Of a stretch of DNA of 5,159 nt, positions 1 through 5,159 are shown one piece after another (position 1 is the first letter of the stretch; each line of letters begins with the position of its first letter). Made by a program: the position numbers and the translations under genes. The notes under the pieces were generated by a model, which was not told where the DNA came from, searched no databases, and was given only the letters and a program-made list of their open reading frames with translations. Source of the DNA: an uncultured Collinsella sp. (GTDB lineage Bacteria; Actinomycetota; Coriobacteriia; Coriobacteriales; Coriobacteriaceae); the NCBI GenBank assembly GCA_905204635.1, contig CAJLAN010000135.1:1-5159 (forward strand). Direction: 5' to 3'.

Positions 1-16
1 GCTATGGACAGCAGGC

Positions 17-1684
17 TTAGAACAGGCCGGTGATGTTGCCGTCGTTGTCGACGTCGATGTTTTCGGCCGCGGGCACCTTGGGTAGACCAGGCATGGTCAG
101 AACACTGCCGGTCAGCGCGACCACAAAGTGGGCGCCGGCAGAAACCTTGAGCTCACGCACGGTGATGCGGAAGTTCTCGGGAGCGCCCAAGGCCTTGGCG
201 TTGTCGCTAAAGCTGTACTGCGTCTTGGCGACGCACACCGGCAGGTTGCCAAAGCCATTCTCGCGCAGCTCGGCGAGCTGGCGCTTGGCGGCCGGCGTAA
301 AGTCAACGCCGTCGGCGCGGTAGACCTTGGTGGCAACGGCCTCGAGGGCATCAGCGACATCAGCGCCGTCCTCATAGGCAAACTTGAGCTCGCTCGGCTG
401 CTCAATCAGACGCATGACCTCATCGGCCAGCTCGAGCGCGCCCTCGCCGCCCTTGGCCCAGACCTCGGAAAGCTTAACGTTGACGCCGAGCTTCTGGCAC
501 TCGGACTCGATGAGAGCAAGCTCGGCCTCGGCGTCCGTCGGGAAGCGATTGATGGCGACCACGCAGGGCAGACCATATACGTTCTGGATGTTGTCGACGT
601 GACGCAACAGGTTGGGCATGCCAGCCTTGAGTGCCTCGAGGTTCTCCTCGTTGAGATCGGCCTTGGCGACGCCACCGTTGTACTTAAGCGCACGAGCGGT
701 AGCGACGATCACGACGGCGCTGGGGCGAACGCCCGTCATGCGGCACTTGATATCGAGGAACTTCTCGGCACCCAGGTCGGCGCCAAAGCCGGCCTCGGTA
801 ATGGCAACATCGCCAAAGCGCATCGCCATACGCGTGGCCATGATAGAGTTGCAGCCGTGGGCAATGTTGGCGAAGGGACCGCCGTGGACAAACGCGGGCG
901 TGCCCTCGAGCGTTTGCACCAGATTGGGCTTGAGCGCGTCCTTAAGCAACGCGGCCATGGCACCCTGGGCCTTGAGGTCGCGGGCACGGACGGGCTCGCC
1001 GGCATAGCTGTAGCCGACAACGATCTCGCCCAAGCGCTCCTTAAGATCGTTGATGCTCGTGGACAGGCACAGGATTGCCATGACCTCGGAGGCGACGGTG
1101 ATATCGAAGCCGTCCTCGCGCGGCACGCCCTGGGCCTTACCGCCAATGCCGTCGATGACGTGGCGCAGCTGACGGTCGTTCATATCGACGGCGCGCTTCC
1201 AAGTGATGCGCTTAACGTCAATACCGAGCTGGTTGCCCTGCTGAATATGGTTGTCGAGCATGGCGGCCAGCAGGTTATTGGCGGCACCGATAGCGTGGAA
1301 GTCGCCGGTAAAGTGCAGGTTGATATCCTCCATGGGGATGCCCTGACCCCACCCGCCGCCGGCAGCACCGCCCTTAACGCCAAAGACGGGGCCGAGCGAA
1401 GGCTCGCGCAGGGCCACGGCACTCTTGACGCCGCGACGACGCAGGCCATCGGCCAGACCGATGGTCGTGGTGGTCTTGCCCTCGCCCGCAGGCGTTGGGT
1501 TGATAGCGGTCACGAGGACGAGCTTGGCCTGGTGATCAGTCGGCTCGTTGAGCAGTGAATAGTCGACCTTAGCCTTGTCGAAGCCGTACGGAATAAGGTG
1601 CTTAACGTCGACGCCGGCGTTCTTGGCCACCTCGGTAATAGGCAGCGGCGTGACAGAACGTGCGATTTCGATGTCAGTAGGCAT
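17..1684 (-). CDS. fhs: Formate--tetrahydrofolate ligase (10-formyl-THF synthetase), complete
   Basis: This cytoplasmic enzyme joins formate to tetrahydrofolate using ATP, giving 10-formyl-THF for purine, fMet-tRNA and other one-carbon needs. The product is 555 residues, the usual bacterial length. Visible motifs are the ATP-binding P-loop TPAGEGKTT at 64-72, REPSLGP at 93-99, the family signature [10 protein letters not shown] at 102-111, the stretch around [21 protein letters not shown] at 257-277, and the second signature [12 protein letters not shown] at 327-338. Signature 1 is normally followed by Tyr; here residue 112 is Trp, a mild departure. I chose the ATG at 1684 because GAAAGGA lies six bases upstream and MPTDIEIAR begins the family-like N-terminus; the frame is open to an ATG at 1759, but that extension crosses the predicted promoter and has no good ribosome-binding site. 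The stop is TAA. No other one-carbon or Wood-Ljungdahl gene is in view, so an acetogenic role cannot be inferred. Identity is secure. Confidence 0.98.
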   Translation of the reverse strand: MPTDIEIARSVTPLPITEVAKNAGVDVKHLIPYGFDKAKVDYSLLNEPTDHQAKLVLVTAINPTPAGEGKTTTTIGLADGLRRRGVKSAVALREPSLGPVFGVKGGAAGGGWGQGIPMEDINLHFTGDFHAIGAANNLLAAMLDNHIQQGNQLGIDVKRITWKRAVDMNDRQLRHVIDGIGGKAQGVPREDGFDITVASEVMAILCLSTSINDLKERLGEIVVGYSYAGEPVRARDLKAQGAMAALLKDALKPNLVQTLEGTPAFVHGGPFANIAHGCNSIMATRMAMRFGDVAITEAGFGADLGAEKFLDIKCRMTGVRPSAVVIVATARALKYNGGVAKADLNEENLEALKAGMPNLLRHVDNIQNVYGLPCVVAINRFPTDAEAELALIESECQKLGVNVKLSEVWAKGGEGALELADEVMRLIEQPSELKFAYEDGADVADALEAVATKVYRADGVDFTPAAKRQLAELRENGFGNLPVCVAKTQYSFSDNAKALGAPENFRITVRELKVSAGAHFVVALTGSVLTMPGLPKVPAAENIDVDNDGNITGLF

Positions 1685-1688
1685 GGGC

Positions 1689-1719
1689 GGTCCTTTCGTT
1701 ACCGAATGAGAAAAAGACC
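1689..1719 (-). promoter_or_regulatory. Leader hairpin that would pair with the fhs Shine-Dalgarno
   Basis: In the RNA sense, GGUCUUUUU (1719-1711) can pair with GAAAGGACC (1697-1689) in nine consecutive pairs, two of them G-U, closing a 13-base loop. The second arm contains the entire GAAAGGA ribosome-binding site. The first arm starts almost exactly where transcription is predicted to begin from the extended -10 at 1725-1730, so the hairpin would sit at the very 5' end of the message. The pairing is seen directly. Stability is modest because the stem is mostly A-U and G-U. A regulatory role is inference. Confidence 0.4.
1691..1697 (-). promoter_or_regulatory. Shine-Dalgarno of fhs
   Basis: GAAAGGA on the minus strand, six bases before the ATG at 1684. 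It decides the fhs start in favour of 1684 over the in-frame upstream ATGs at 1729 and 1759. Confidence 0.85.
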
Positions 1720-1724
1720 AATTC

Positions 1725-1751
1725 AGCATAGCACGGGCGCGCAACAGTAAA
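1725..1751 (-). promoter_or_regulatory. Predicted promoter of fhs (extended -10)
   Basis: On the minus strand TATGCT (1730-1725) matches four of six bases of the sigma-70/SigA -10 box and is directly preceded by TGC (1733-1731), an extended -10 element. The best -35 candidate is TTTACT at 1751-1746, four of six matches but with a short 15-base spacer, so the extended -10 probably carries most of the recognition. Predicted transcription start is near 1718, giving a leader of about 34 bases. This gives fhs its own transcription in addition to any read-through from ruvB, after which no clear terminator is seen. Confidence 0.5.
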
Positions 1752-1761
1752 ACGCCCATAA

Positions 1762-1807
1762 CCGATGAACGGCGATATGTTTACCCGATGCCCAGCGATA
1801 TGCTAAC
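1762..1807. repeat. Two-copy imperfect 23-bp tandem repeat upstream of fhs promoter
   Basis: Units 1762-1784 and 1785-1807 abut exactly and agree at 18 of 23 positions. Both begin with CCGATG, contain GCGATATG as an identical eight-base core (1772-1779 and 1795-1802) and end in T-any-AC (plus-strand reading). The pair lies between the ruvB stop and the -35 region of the fhs promoter, where an activator would bind. The 23-base period is close to two helical turns, so both copies would face nearly the same side of the DNA. The repeat is seen directly; a protein-binding role is inference. Confidence 0.6.
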
Positions 1808-1828
1808 AGCCTGCCATAACAAAGCGCC

Positions 1829-2896
1829 CTAGACGGTAGGTTCAATCCCCAGGTGCTCAAAGGTGCGAAGGGTTGCCTGACGGCCCTGCGGCGTACGAAT
1901 CATCAACCCGCACTGCAGCAAATAGGGCTCATAGACATCCTCGAGCGTGCCCGGGTCCTCGCCCACCGCGCTGGCAAGGGTCGTAAGTCCCACGGCACGA
2001 CCGGAGAACGTCTTGGCAAGCGTCTCCAAAATGCGAATATCCATCCAGTCCAGACCGAGCTCGTCGATCTCGAAGAACTCGAGCGCCTGGCGGCAGATAT
2101 CGAGCTCGATGGGACCGTTGCCGCGCACCTGTGCATAGTCGCGCACGCGCTTGAGCAGGCGGTTGGCAAGACGTGGCGTACCGCGCGAACGCGAGCCGAT
2201 CTCGAGTGCACTGGGATGATCGATCGTCACGCCCAGGATAGTCGCCGAGCGCGTCACAATCTGCGCGAGCTCCTCGACCGTGTAGTAATCCAGGCGATAC
2301 GAAATGCCAAAGCGGTCGCGCAACGGGCCTGTCAACATGCCTGAGCGGGTCGTTGCCGCTACCAGCGTAAATTTGGGAATATCCAGGCGAATCGAGCGCG
2401 CCGCCGGACCCTTGCCAATCACGATATCGAGGGCAAAGTCCTCCATCGCGGGGTACAGGACCTCCTCGACCGAACGGTTGAGGCGGTGGATCTCGTCGAT
2501 AAACAGCACATCACCCGGCTGCAAGTTAGTAAGGATGGCCGCCAGGTCGCCCGTGCGCGCGATGGCAGGGCCACTCGTGGTCTTGATCTGAGCGCCCAGC
2601 TCGTTGGCGATAACGGTGGCCAGCGTGGTCTTGCCCAGGCCCGGAGGACCCGAGAAAATCACGTGGTCGAGCGTCTCGCCACGGCTCTGCGCCGCTTCGA
2701 TCAACACGCGCAGGCTCTGCTTGATGTGCTCCTGGCCACAGTAATCGTCCAGGCGCTGGGGGCGCAAAGTGCGGTCGACATCGAGGTCCTCGGCCGTCAG
2801 CTCCGAGCCCACCAGGCGCTCGCCGTGTCCCATGGATCCCGCCGGCGAGTTGCCGGGCGTCGCCCACAGGTCCTGAGAGTCATCGGCTTCCCACAT
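1829..2896 (-). CDS. ruvB: Holliday junction branch migration helicase RuvB, complete
   Basis: RuvB is the AAA+ ATPase ring that pulls DNA through the RuvA-bound Holliday junction. Seen in the 355-residue product: Walker A GPPGLGKT at 83-90, Walker B with DE in LFIDEIHRL at 131-139, sensor-1 region AATTRSG at 180-186, the PLRDRFG stretch at 191-197 that carries the arginine finger, sensor-2 [12 protein letters not shown] at 239-250, and a C-terminal winged-helix domain containing [15 protein letters not shown] at 312-326. The ATG at 2896 shares its A with the TGA of ruvA (TGATG), and no strong ribosome-binding site precedes it, so coupled translation is likely. A GTG just upstream at 2899 is possible. 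Before the conserved start of the family (around LVGSELT, 28-34) there is an extra segment of about 22 residues; an internal ATG at residue 22 (position 2833) would give a more typical length. The stop is TAG. Function is secure; the exact start is not. Confidence 0.97.
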   Translation of the reverse strand: MWEADDSQDLWATPGNSPAGSMGHGERLVGSELTAEDLDVDRTLRPQRLDDYCGQEHIKQSLRVLIEAAQSRGETLDHVIFSGPPGLGKTTLATVIANELGAQIKTTSGPAIARTGDLAAILTNLQPGDVLFIDEIHRLNRSVEEVLYPAMEDFALDIVIGKGPAARSIRLDIPKFTLVAATTRSGMLTGPLRDRFGISYRLDYYTVEELAQIVTRSATILGVTIDHPSALEIGSRSRGTPRLANRLLKRVRDYAQVRGNGPIELDICRQALEFFEIDELGLDWMDIRILETLAKTFSGRAVGLTTLASAVGEDPGTLEDVYEPYLLQCGLMIRTPQGRQATLRTFEHLGIEPTV

Positions 2897-3516
2897 CACG
2901 CATCCATTCCAAGTCGCTTAAGCGCCGCGCCGAGCAAATCCTCGACACGCATATTCTGCCCATCATACCCGCTCAGGGCAACATCGGTCTCCTGCGGGCT
3001 AAAGCCCATGGAAAGGAGTGCCGCACGGGCATCGTCGATCGCCGAGGGAGCGGCAGCGGGCACGGGCATCGCAACCTGTCCGGGAATCACGTCGACCGGC
3101 ACAAAGCCCTTATCCTTGGCAAAGGCGCTCTTGAGTTCCAGGATCAGGCGCTGAGCTGTCTTCTTGCCCACACCGGGTACCTTGGCCATGCCCTTGTCGT
3201 CCTCGACCATCACCAGCGAATACAGCTGCCCCACGGTATAGGTGGAAAGCACGGCAAGCGCCAGGCGCGGGCCAACGCCCGAAACGGACACGAGTCGGTC
3301 GAACATCGTGCGCTCATCCTTTGAGGAAAAACCGAAAAGTGTCATGGCGTCCTCGCGCACCTGCATACGCGTGTAGAGACGGACCTCGCCGCCGGGCGTC
3401 GGCAACGTGGCCGCAGTGCTGCCCGAGATGCCGAGTTCAAAGCCAACGCCCGACACATCGACGACAGCAGAGCTCATCGTGGACTCGACAAGCGTTCCGT
3501 GGAGCTGGGAAATCAT
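2896..3516 (-). CDS. ruvA: Holliday junction DNA helicase subunit RuvA, complete
   Basis: RuvA tetramers hold the four-way junction flat and load RuvB rings. The 206-residue product has family length and layout: an N-terminal OB-fold (1-62) starting MISQLHGTL, the acidic pin residues E55 and D56 in REDA, two helix-hairpin-helix motifs ([14 protein letters not shown] at 78-91 and [17 protein letters not shown] at 113-129), an Ala/Pro-rich flexible linker (about 140-158), and a C-terminal UBA-like RuvB-binding domain (about 158-203). The frame is open upstream to 3756, but that part reads as Arg/Pro/His-rich translation of ruvC in another frame and is rejected. The ATG at 3516 shares its A with the ruvC TGA (TGATG), with AGAGAGGA about 11 bases upstream. 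Its own TGA overlaps ruvB in the same way. Identity is secure. Confidence 0.97.
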   Translation of the reverse strand: MISQLHGTLVESTMSSAVVDVSGVGFELGISGSTAATLPTPGGEVRLYTRMQVREDAMTLFGFSSKDERTMFDRLVSVSGVGPRLALAVLSTYTVGQLYSLVMVEDDKGMAKVPGVGKKTAQRLILELKSAFAKDKGFVPVDVIPGQVAMPVPAAAPSAIDDARAALLSMGFSPQETDVALSGYDGQNMRVEDLLGAALKRLGMDA

Positions 3517-4037
3517 CAGTATCCGGTTCCTCTCTGTTGATAGAACTCGCCACCGGTGAGGGCGCGGGTGCGGCTGAGGTTTACGTGGCAGATGGCGCAG
3601 GCCAGGGCATCGGCGGCATGGTCGGGATGCGGGTCGTGGTCGAGCTGTGTTAGCGTGCGTACCATGTAGGCGACCTGCCGCTTGTCCGCGGCGCCGGTGC
3701 CCACCACAGCCTGTTTGATCTGCATGGGCGTGTACTCGCCAATCTCGAGCGCGCATTCCGAAAGCGCCACGAGTGCAGCACCGCGGGCATGCGCCGTAGG
3801 GATGGCCGAGCGAACGTTGGCGCCAAAGTAAATGCTCTCGACAGCAGCCGTGTCGGGTCGATAACGCTCGACGACATCCTTAAGGTCATGGGCGATATGC
3901 GACAGGCGCACCGCGAGCGGACTTCCGGCACTGGTCTCGATGCAGCCGTAGGCACGGCAGCGAACCTCGCCACGCCGCTCCTCGATAATCCCCCAACCCG
4001 TATGAGCCAAACCGGGGTCAATGCCCAAGATAACCAA
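3516..4037 (-). CDS. ruvC: Crossover junction endodeoxyribonuclease RuvC, complete, TTG start
   Basis: RuvC is the dimeric, metal-dependent nuclease that cuts Holliday junctions symmetrically. The 173-residue product begins MVILGIDPGLAHTGWG, matching the family start. Catalytic acids are visible as D7 (ILGIDPG), E67 (AAVESIYFGAN) and D143 (HAADALA). The fourth position, Asp138 in E. coli, is His140 here; His at this site is known in Thermus RuvC, so activity is expected. I chose the TTG at 4037 because AGGGGAGG lies five bases upstream; the frame continues to another TTG at 4058, which would add seven residues (MWRGEVG) that are merely translation of that ribosome-binding site. It is first of the ruvC-ruvA-ruvB operon, with a promoter and LexA box just upstream, and its TGA overlaps the ruvA ATG by one base. 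Identity is secure. Confidence 0.97.
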   Translation of the reverse strand: MVILGIDPGLAHTGWGIIEERRGEVRCRAYGCIETSAGSPLAVRLSHIAHDLKDVVERYRPDTAAVESIYFGANVRSAIPTAHARGAALVALSECALEIGEYTPMQIKQAVVGTGAADKRQVAYMVRTLTQLDHDPHPDHAADALACAICHVNLSRTRALTGGEFYQQRGTGY

Positions 4038-4042
4038 GCCGA

Positions 4043-4050
4043 CCTCCCCT
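4043..4050 (-). promoter_or_regulatory. Strong Shine-Dalgarno of ruvC, fixing the TTG start
   Basis: AGGGGAGG on the minus strand, with the GGAGG core ending five bases before the TTG at 4037. It is the best ribosome-binding site in the window and selects 4037 over the upstream TTG at 4058. Confidence 0.85.
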
Positions 4051-4093
4051 CGCCACAAGCACAGCGCAAGACAAGGCCCCGCGCATCATTCAC

Positions 4094-4105
4094 GAACGTC
4101 TGTTC
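4094..4105 (-). promoter_or_regulatory. LexA/SOS box controlling ruvCAB
   Basis: Minus-strand GAACAGACGTTC is a perfect GAAC-N4-GTTC, the core of the LexA operator of Gram-positive and actinobacterial genomes. The central AGAC also fits the R-N-R-Y pattern of the Bacillus consensus. It begins one base after the predicted -10 (4112-4107) and covers the predicted transcription start near 4100, so bound LexA would block initiation. SOS control of ruv genes is known in Bacillus and mycobacteria. I saw no other copy of this palindrome in the window. Confidence 0.85.
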
Positions 4106-4106
4106 T

Positions 4107-4115
4107 AGAATAACA
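4107..4115 (-). promoter_or_regulatory. Predicted promoter of ruvCAB (extended -10)
   Basis: TATTCT (4112-4107) matches four of six bases of the -10 consensus and is preceded directly by TGT (4115-4113), an extended -10. No convincing -35 is present at 16-18 bases spacing (4129-4136). Predicted start is near 4100, giving a leader of about 62 bases to the TTG. The same architecture, extended -10 without a good -35, is used in front of fhs. The adjoining LexA box supports this as a real promoter. Confidence 0.6.
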
Positions 4116-4174
4116 CAACGGAGCCACGATACTTAGTTGAAGTGTCGGGGCTGGAAGCGAATCCTATCCCATAG

Positions 4175-4624
4175 TTAGTTCTGCGAGAAAAAGGGGAACT
4201 GCCTCGGATCAACCGGCGGATGCGGCATCGGGCCACCCTGGGGACTACCTTGCGAGCCGCCCTGACCGCCCATCATCTTATCGATGGCGTCCTGAACCTC
4301 GCCCTCGAACTTTTTCATTCCCTCGTGCAAACGACGCTGACCGTCCTCAGAGCGCAGCTCCTCCATTTGCTCGGGCGAAATACCCAGTAGCTCGCCCAGC
4401 ACGCCCATCATCTCGTTTCGCACGCGCTCGCTCGTATCCTCGTCAGCAAAACGGCGCACCTCGGCGCGCGCCAGCGAATCGACCGTCATACGCTCCTTGC
4501 CGTTAAGCCCCAGGTCGGACCACGCGAGCATATACGGCCAGGCACGCTCGGCAAACGAACGGGCCGAGACGATCGGCGCCATCGGCAACATGCGGCGGGC
4601 AGCCTCACCCTGTCGAACGAGCAT
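4175..4624 (-). CDS. Hypothetical protein, 149 residues, Gly/Gln/Pro-rich C-terminus
   Basis: I do not recognise this protein. It has no signal peptide, membrane segment or cysteine, so it is probably cytoplasmic. Residues about 1-60 are mixed and basic, with two Trp (29, 35). Residues about 60-117 are charged and helix-prone, around GVLGELLGISPEQMEELRSE (74-93) and HEGMKKFEGEVQDAIDKM (100-117). From 118 onward the chain is low in complexity and probably disordered (GGQGGSQGSPQGGP, then PHPPVDP), ending in the aromatic PFFSQN. The ATG at 4624 shares its A with the TGA of the upstream gene (TGATG), which indicates coupled translation; an in-frame TTG at 4633 is less likely. A GAGG 10 bases upstream is the only ribosome-binding candidate and lies in a hairpin. 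No clear terminator follows the TAA. The overlap and normal coding bias support a real gene working with its upstream neighbour; function is unknown. Confidence 0.75.
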   Translation of the reverse strand: MLVRQGEAARRMLPMAPIVSARSFAERAWPYMLAWSDLGLNGKERMTVDSLARAEVRRFADEDTSERVRNEMMGVLGELLGISPEQMEELRSEDGQRRLHEGMKKFEGEVQDAIDKMMGGQGGSQGSPQGGPMPHPPVDPRQFPFFSQN

Positions 4625-5159
4625 CAGCAGCAAGCCTCAGGCTTGCCAGCGGCCATCGGAATGTCGTCGAAAGATCGATTGCGGTCCACGTGCGCCTCGA
4701 GCGCGCCATCGACCTCACCCGGCTCAAGCCCGCCAAGCAGCTGTGCCGCGCGGTCGAGCATATCGACCGGACCGTCGAGCGTCGAGAGCGCCTGCGCCAG
4801 CACGCGCTCCATACAATCTTCCACCGCGTTGAGCGTCACGAGCTCTTGGGGCACCACGGCAGACGTGCGGTTGCGCACACGCGCCACAAACTCAAGCGTC
4901 GACAGGTACACATCGCCAAAGGGCGCAAAGTCGCCCTGGTAGCCGCCGCAAAGCGCCGGCGCCGCCAGCGCATACTCGGTTTTGGACAGCGGGCTCAGCG
5001 CCATCGCACCCAGCTCGAGCGCCGTGTCCTCCAGCATGAGGCCCAGCGTGCGCGAGCGCAGACGCTCGGCATCGCCCGCCGACACGTCGCGATCGAGCAC
5101 ACGCGCCGCATCCGGTGCATCGCGCTCGACAGTGCGAATGTGCAGACGCTCGGCAATGG
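4624..5159 (-). CDS. NAD+ synthase-like protein, C-terminal part, 5' end outside window
   Basis: The last 177 codons are present and the frame stays open to the window edge. Numbering from the edge, the region R33-S35-R36 to SKTE (58-61) and GD-x2-P-x-GD-x-Y (75-84) resembles the synthetase domain of glutamine-dependent NAD+ synthase (RxR...NKTE...GDL-P-GDLYKT), which amidates deamido-NAD+ to NAD+ using ATP. VVPQEL (101-106) and HVDRN (156-160) fit the family's IPE and IDRxEYKRRQ positions. Several usual features are altered: the Lys after GDxY is Leu85, the PPSAEL/PTADL-like motif is not seen after VVPQE, and the basic KRRQAP stretch is replaced by SFDDIP. The C-terminus is short, ending in two Cys. 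It is therefore a divergent NAD synthase or a relative with another role; the N-terminal nitrilase/glutaminase and P-loop (SGGxDS) regions are not in view. Its TGA overlaps the next gene's ATG by one base. Confidence 0.6.
   Translation of the reverse strand, partial: IAERLHIRTVERDAPDAARVLDRDVSAGDAERLRSRTLGLMLEDTALELGAMALSPLSKTEYALAAPALCGGYQGDFAPFGDVYLSTLEFVARVRNRTSAVVPQELVTLNAVEDCMERVLAQALSTLDGPVDMLDRAAQLLGGLEPGEVDGALEAHVDRNRSFDDIPMAAGKPEACC
4630..4646 (-). promoter_or_regulatory. Hairpin over the ribosome-binding site at the NAD-synthase-like/hypothetical gene junction
   Basis: GCAAGCC and GGCTTGC form a perfect 7-bp stem around a three-base TGA loop (minus-strand reading). It lies in the last codons of the upstream gene and ends five bases before the ATG at 4624. 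The only Shine-Dalgarno candidate, GAGG (4638-4635), spans the loop and the second arm, so the fold would hide it until a ribosome finishing the upstream gene opens it. No T-run follows, so it is not an intrinsic terminator. The stem is seen; coupling is inference. Confidence 0.5.

Noticed and set aside
128..1558. 476-codon open frame on the plus strand inside fhs
   Set aside because: It is antisense to a certain gene, its composition is the shadow expected of GC-biased codons, and it has no recognisable domain.
1685..1759. Longer fhs N-terminus from ATG 1759 or 1729
   Set aside because: Crosses the predicted promoter, lacks a ribosome-binding site, and is not part of the family.
1685..1828. 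Riboswitch (such as tetrahydrofolate) before fhs
   Set aside because: The predicted leader is only about 34 bases and I see no multi-stem aptamer arrangement.
1685..1828. Intrinsic terminator after ruvB
   Set aside because: No GC-rich stem followed by a T-run could be found.
2915..2924. Ten-base palindrome CGCTTAAGCG near the end of ruvA
   Set aside because: Lies in conserved coding sequence and a single copy of this length is expected by chance.
2486..3154. 222-codon plus-strand open frame across the ruvA/ruvB junction
   Set aside because: Antisense shadow crossing two secure genes, with no family motif.
3517..3756. Upstream extension of ruvA by 80 residues
   Set aside because: Arg/Pro/His-rich out-of-frame reading of ruvC; the family start MISQLHG and the TGATG overlap fit the ATG at 3516.
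4016..4089. Short leader ORF (ATG at 4089, about 23 codons) overlapping the ruvC start
   Set aside because: No ribosome-binding site and no conserved peptide feature; chance ATG in the leader.
3650..4093. 147-codon minus-strand frame overlapping ruvC
   Set aside because: Out-of-frame shadow of ruvC without a ribosome-binding site.
4131..4143. ACTT/AAGT inverted repeat upstream of the ruvC promoter
   Set aside because: Only four base pairs; too weak to call an operator or terminator.

Overview
All recognisable genes in this window lie on the minus strand, so transcription runs from high to low coordinates. By eye the DNA is GC-rich (roughly 60%) with strong GC bias at third codon positions, which produces long antisense shadow frames. 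The LexA-type box is of the Gram-positive/actinobacterial GAAC-N4-GTTC kind. Together with the protein character, this suggests a high-GC Gram-positive, most likely Actinomycetota of the Coriobacteriia (Collinsella-like). The lineage is an inference from general resemblance, not a database match.

In order of transcription: (1) At 5159-4624 is the 3' part of a gene whose product resembles the synthetase domain of glutamine-dependent NAD+ synthase, but with several late family motifs altered or absent; its 5' end is outside the window. (2) Its TGA overlaps by one base the ATG of a 149-residue protein of unknown function (4624-4175) with a Gly/Gln/Pro-rich tail. A 7-bp hairpin covers the probable ribosome-binding site of this second gene. 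(3) An intergenic stretch (4174-4038) carries an extended -10 promoter immediately followed by a perfect GAAC-N4-GTTC LexA (SOS) box, then a strong Shine-Dalgarno sequence in front of a TTG start. (4) The complete Holliday-junction operon ruvC-ruvA-ruvB follows (4037-1829), with both internal junctions being TGATG one-base stop/start overlaps. (5) A 144-bp intergenic stretch (1828-1685) contains an imperfect 23-bp tandem repeat, an extended -10 promoter and a leader hairpin that would pair with the Shine-Dalgarno. (6) Last comes fhs, formate--tetrahydrofolate ligase (1684-17), complete.

RuvA and RuvB form the branch-migration motor and RuvC cuts the junction; putting all three behind a LexA box makes them a damage-inducible recombinational repair unit. 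fhs is a separate one-carbon metabolism gene with its own predicted promoter. No mobile element, CRISPR array, rRNA or tRNA was seen. No entirely new system is evident. The points most worth a second look are the divergent NAD-synthase-like protein with its coupled unknown partner, and the unusual regulatory DNA in front of fhs.
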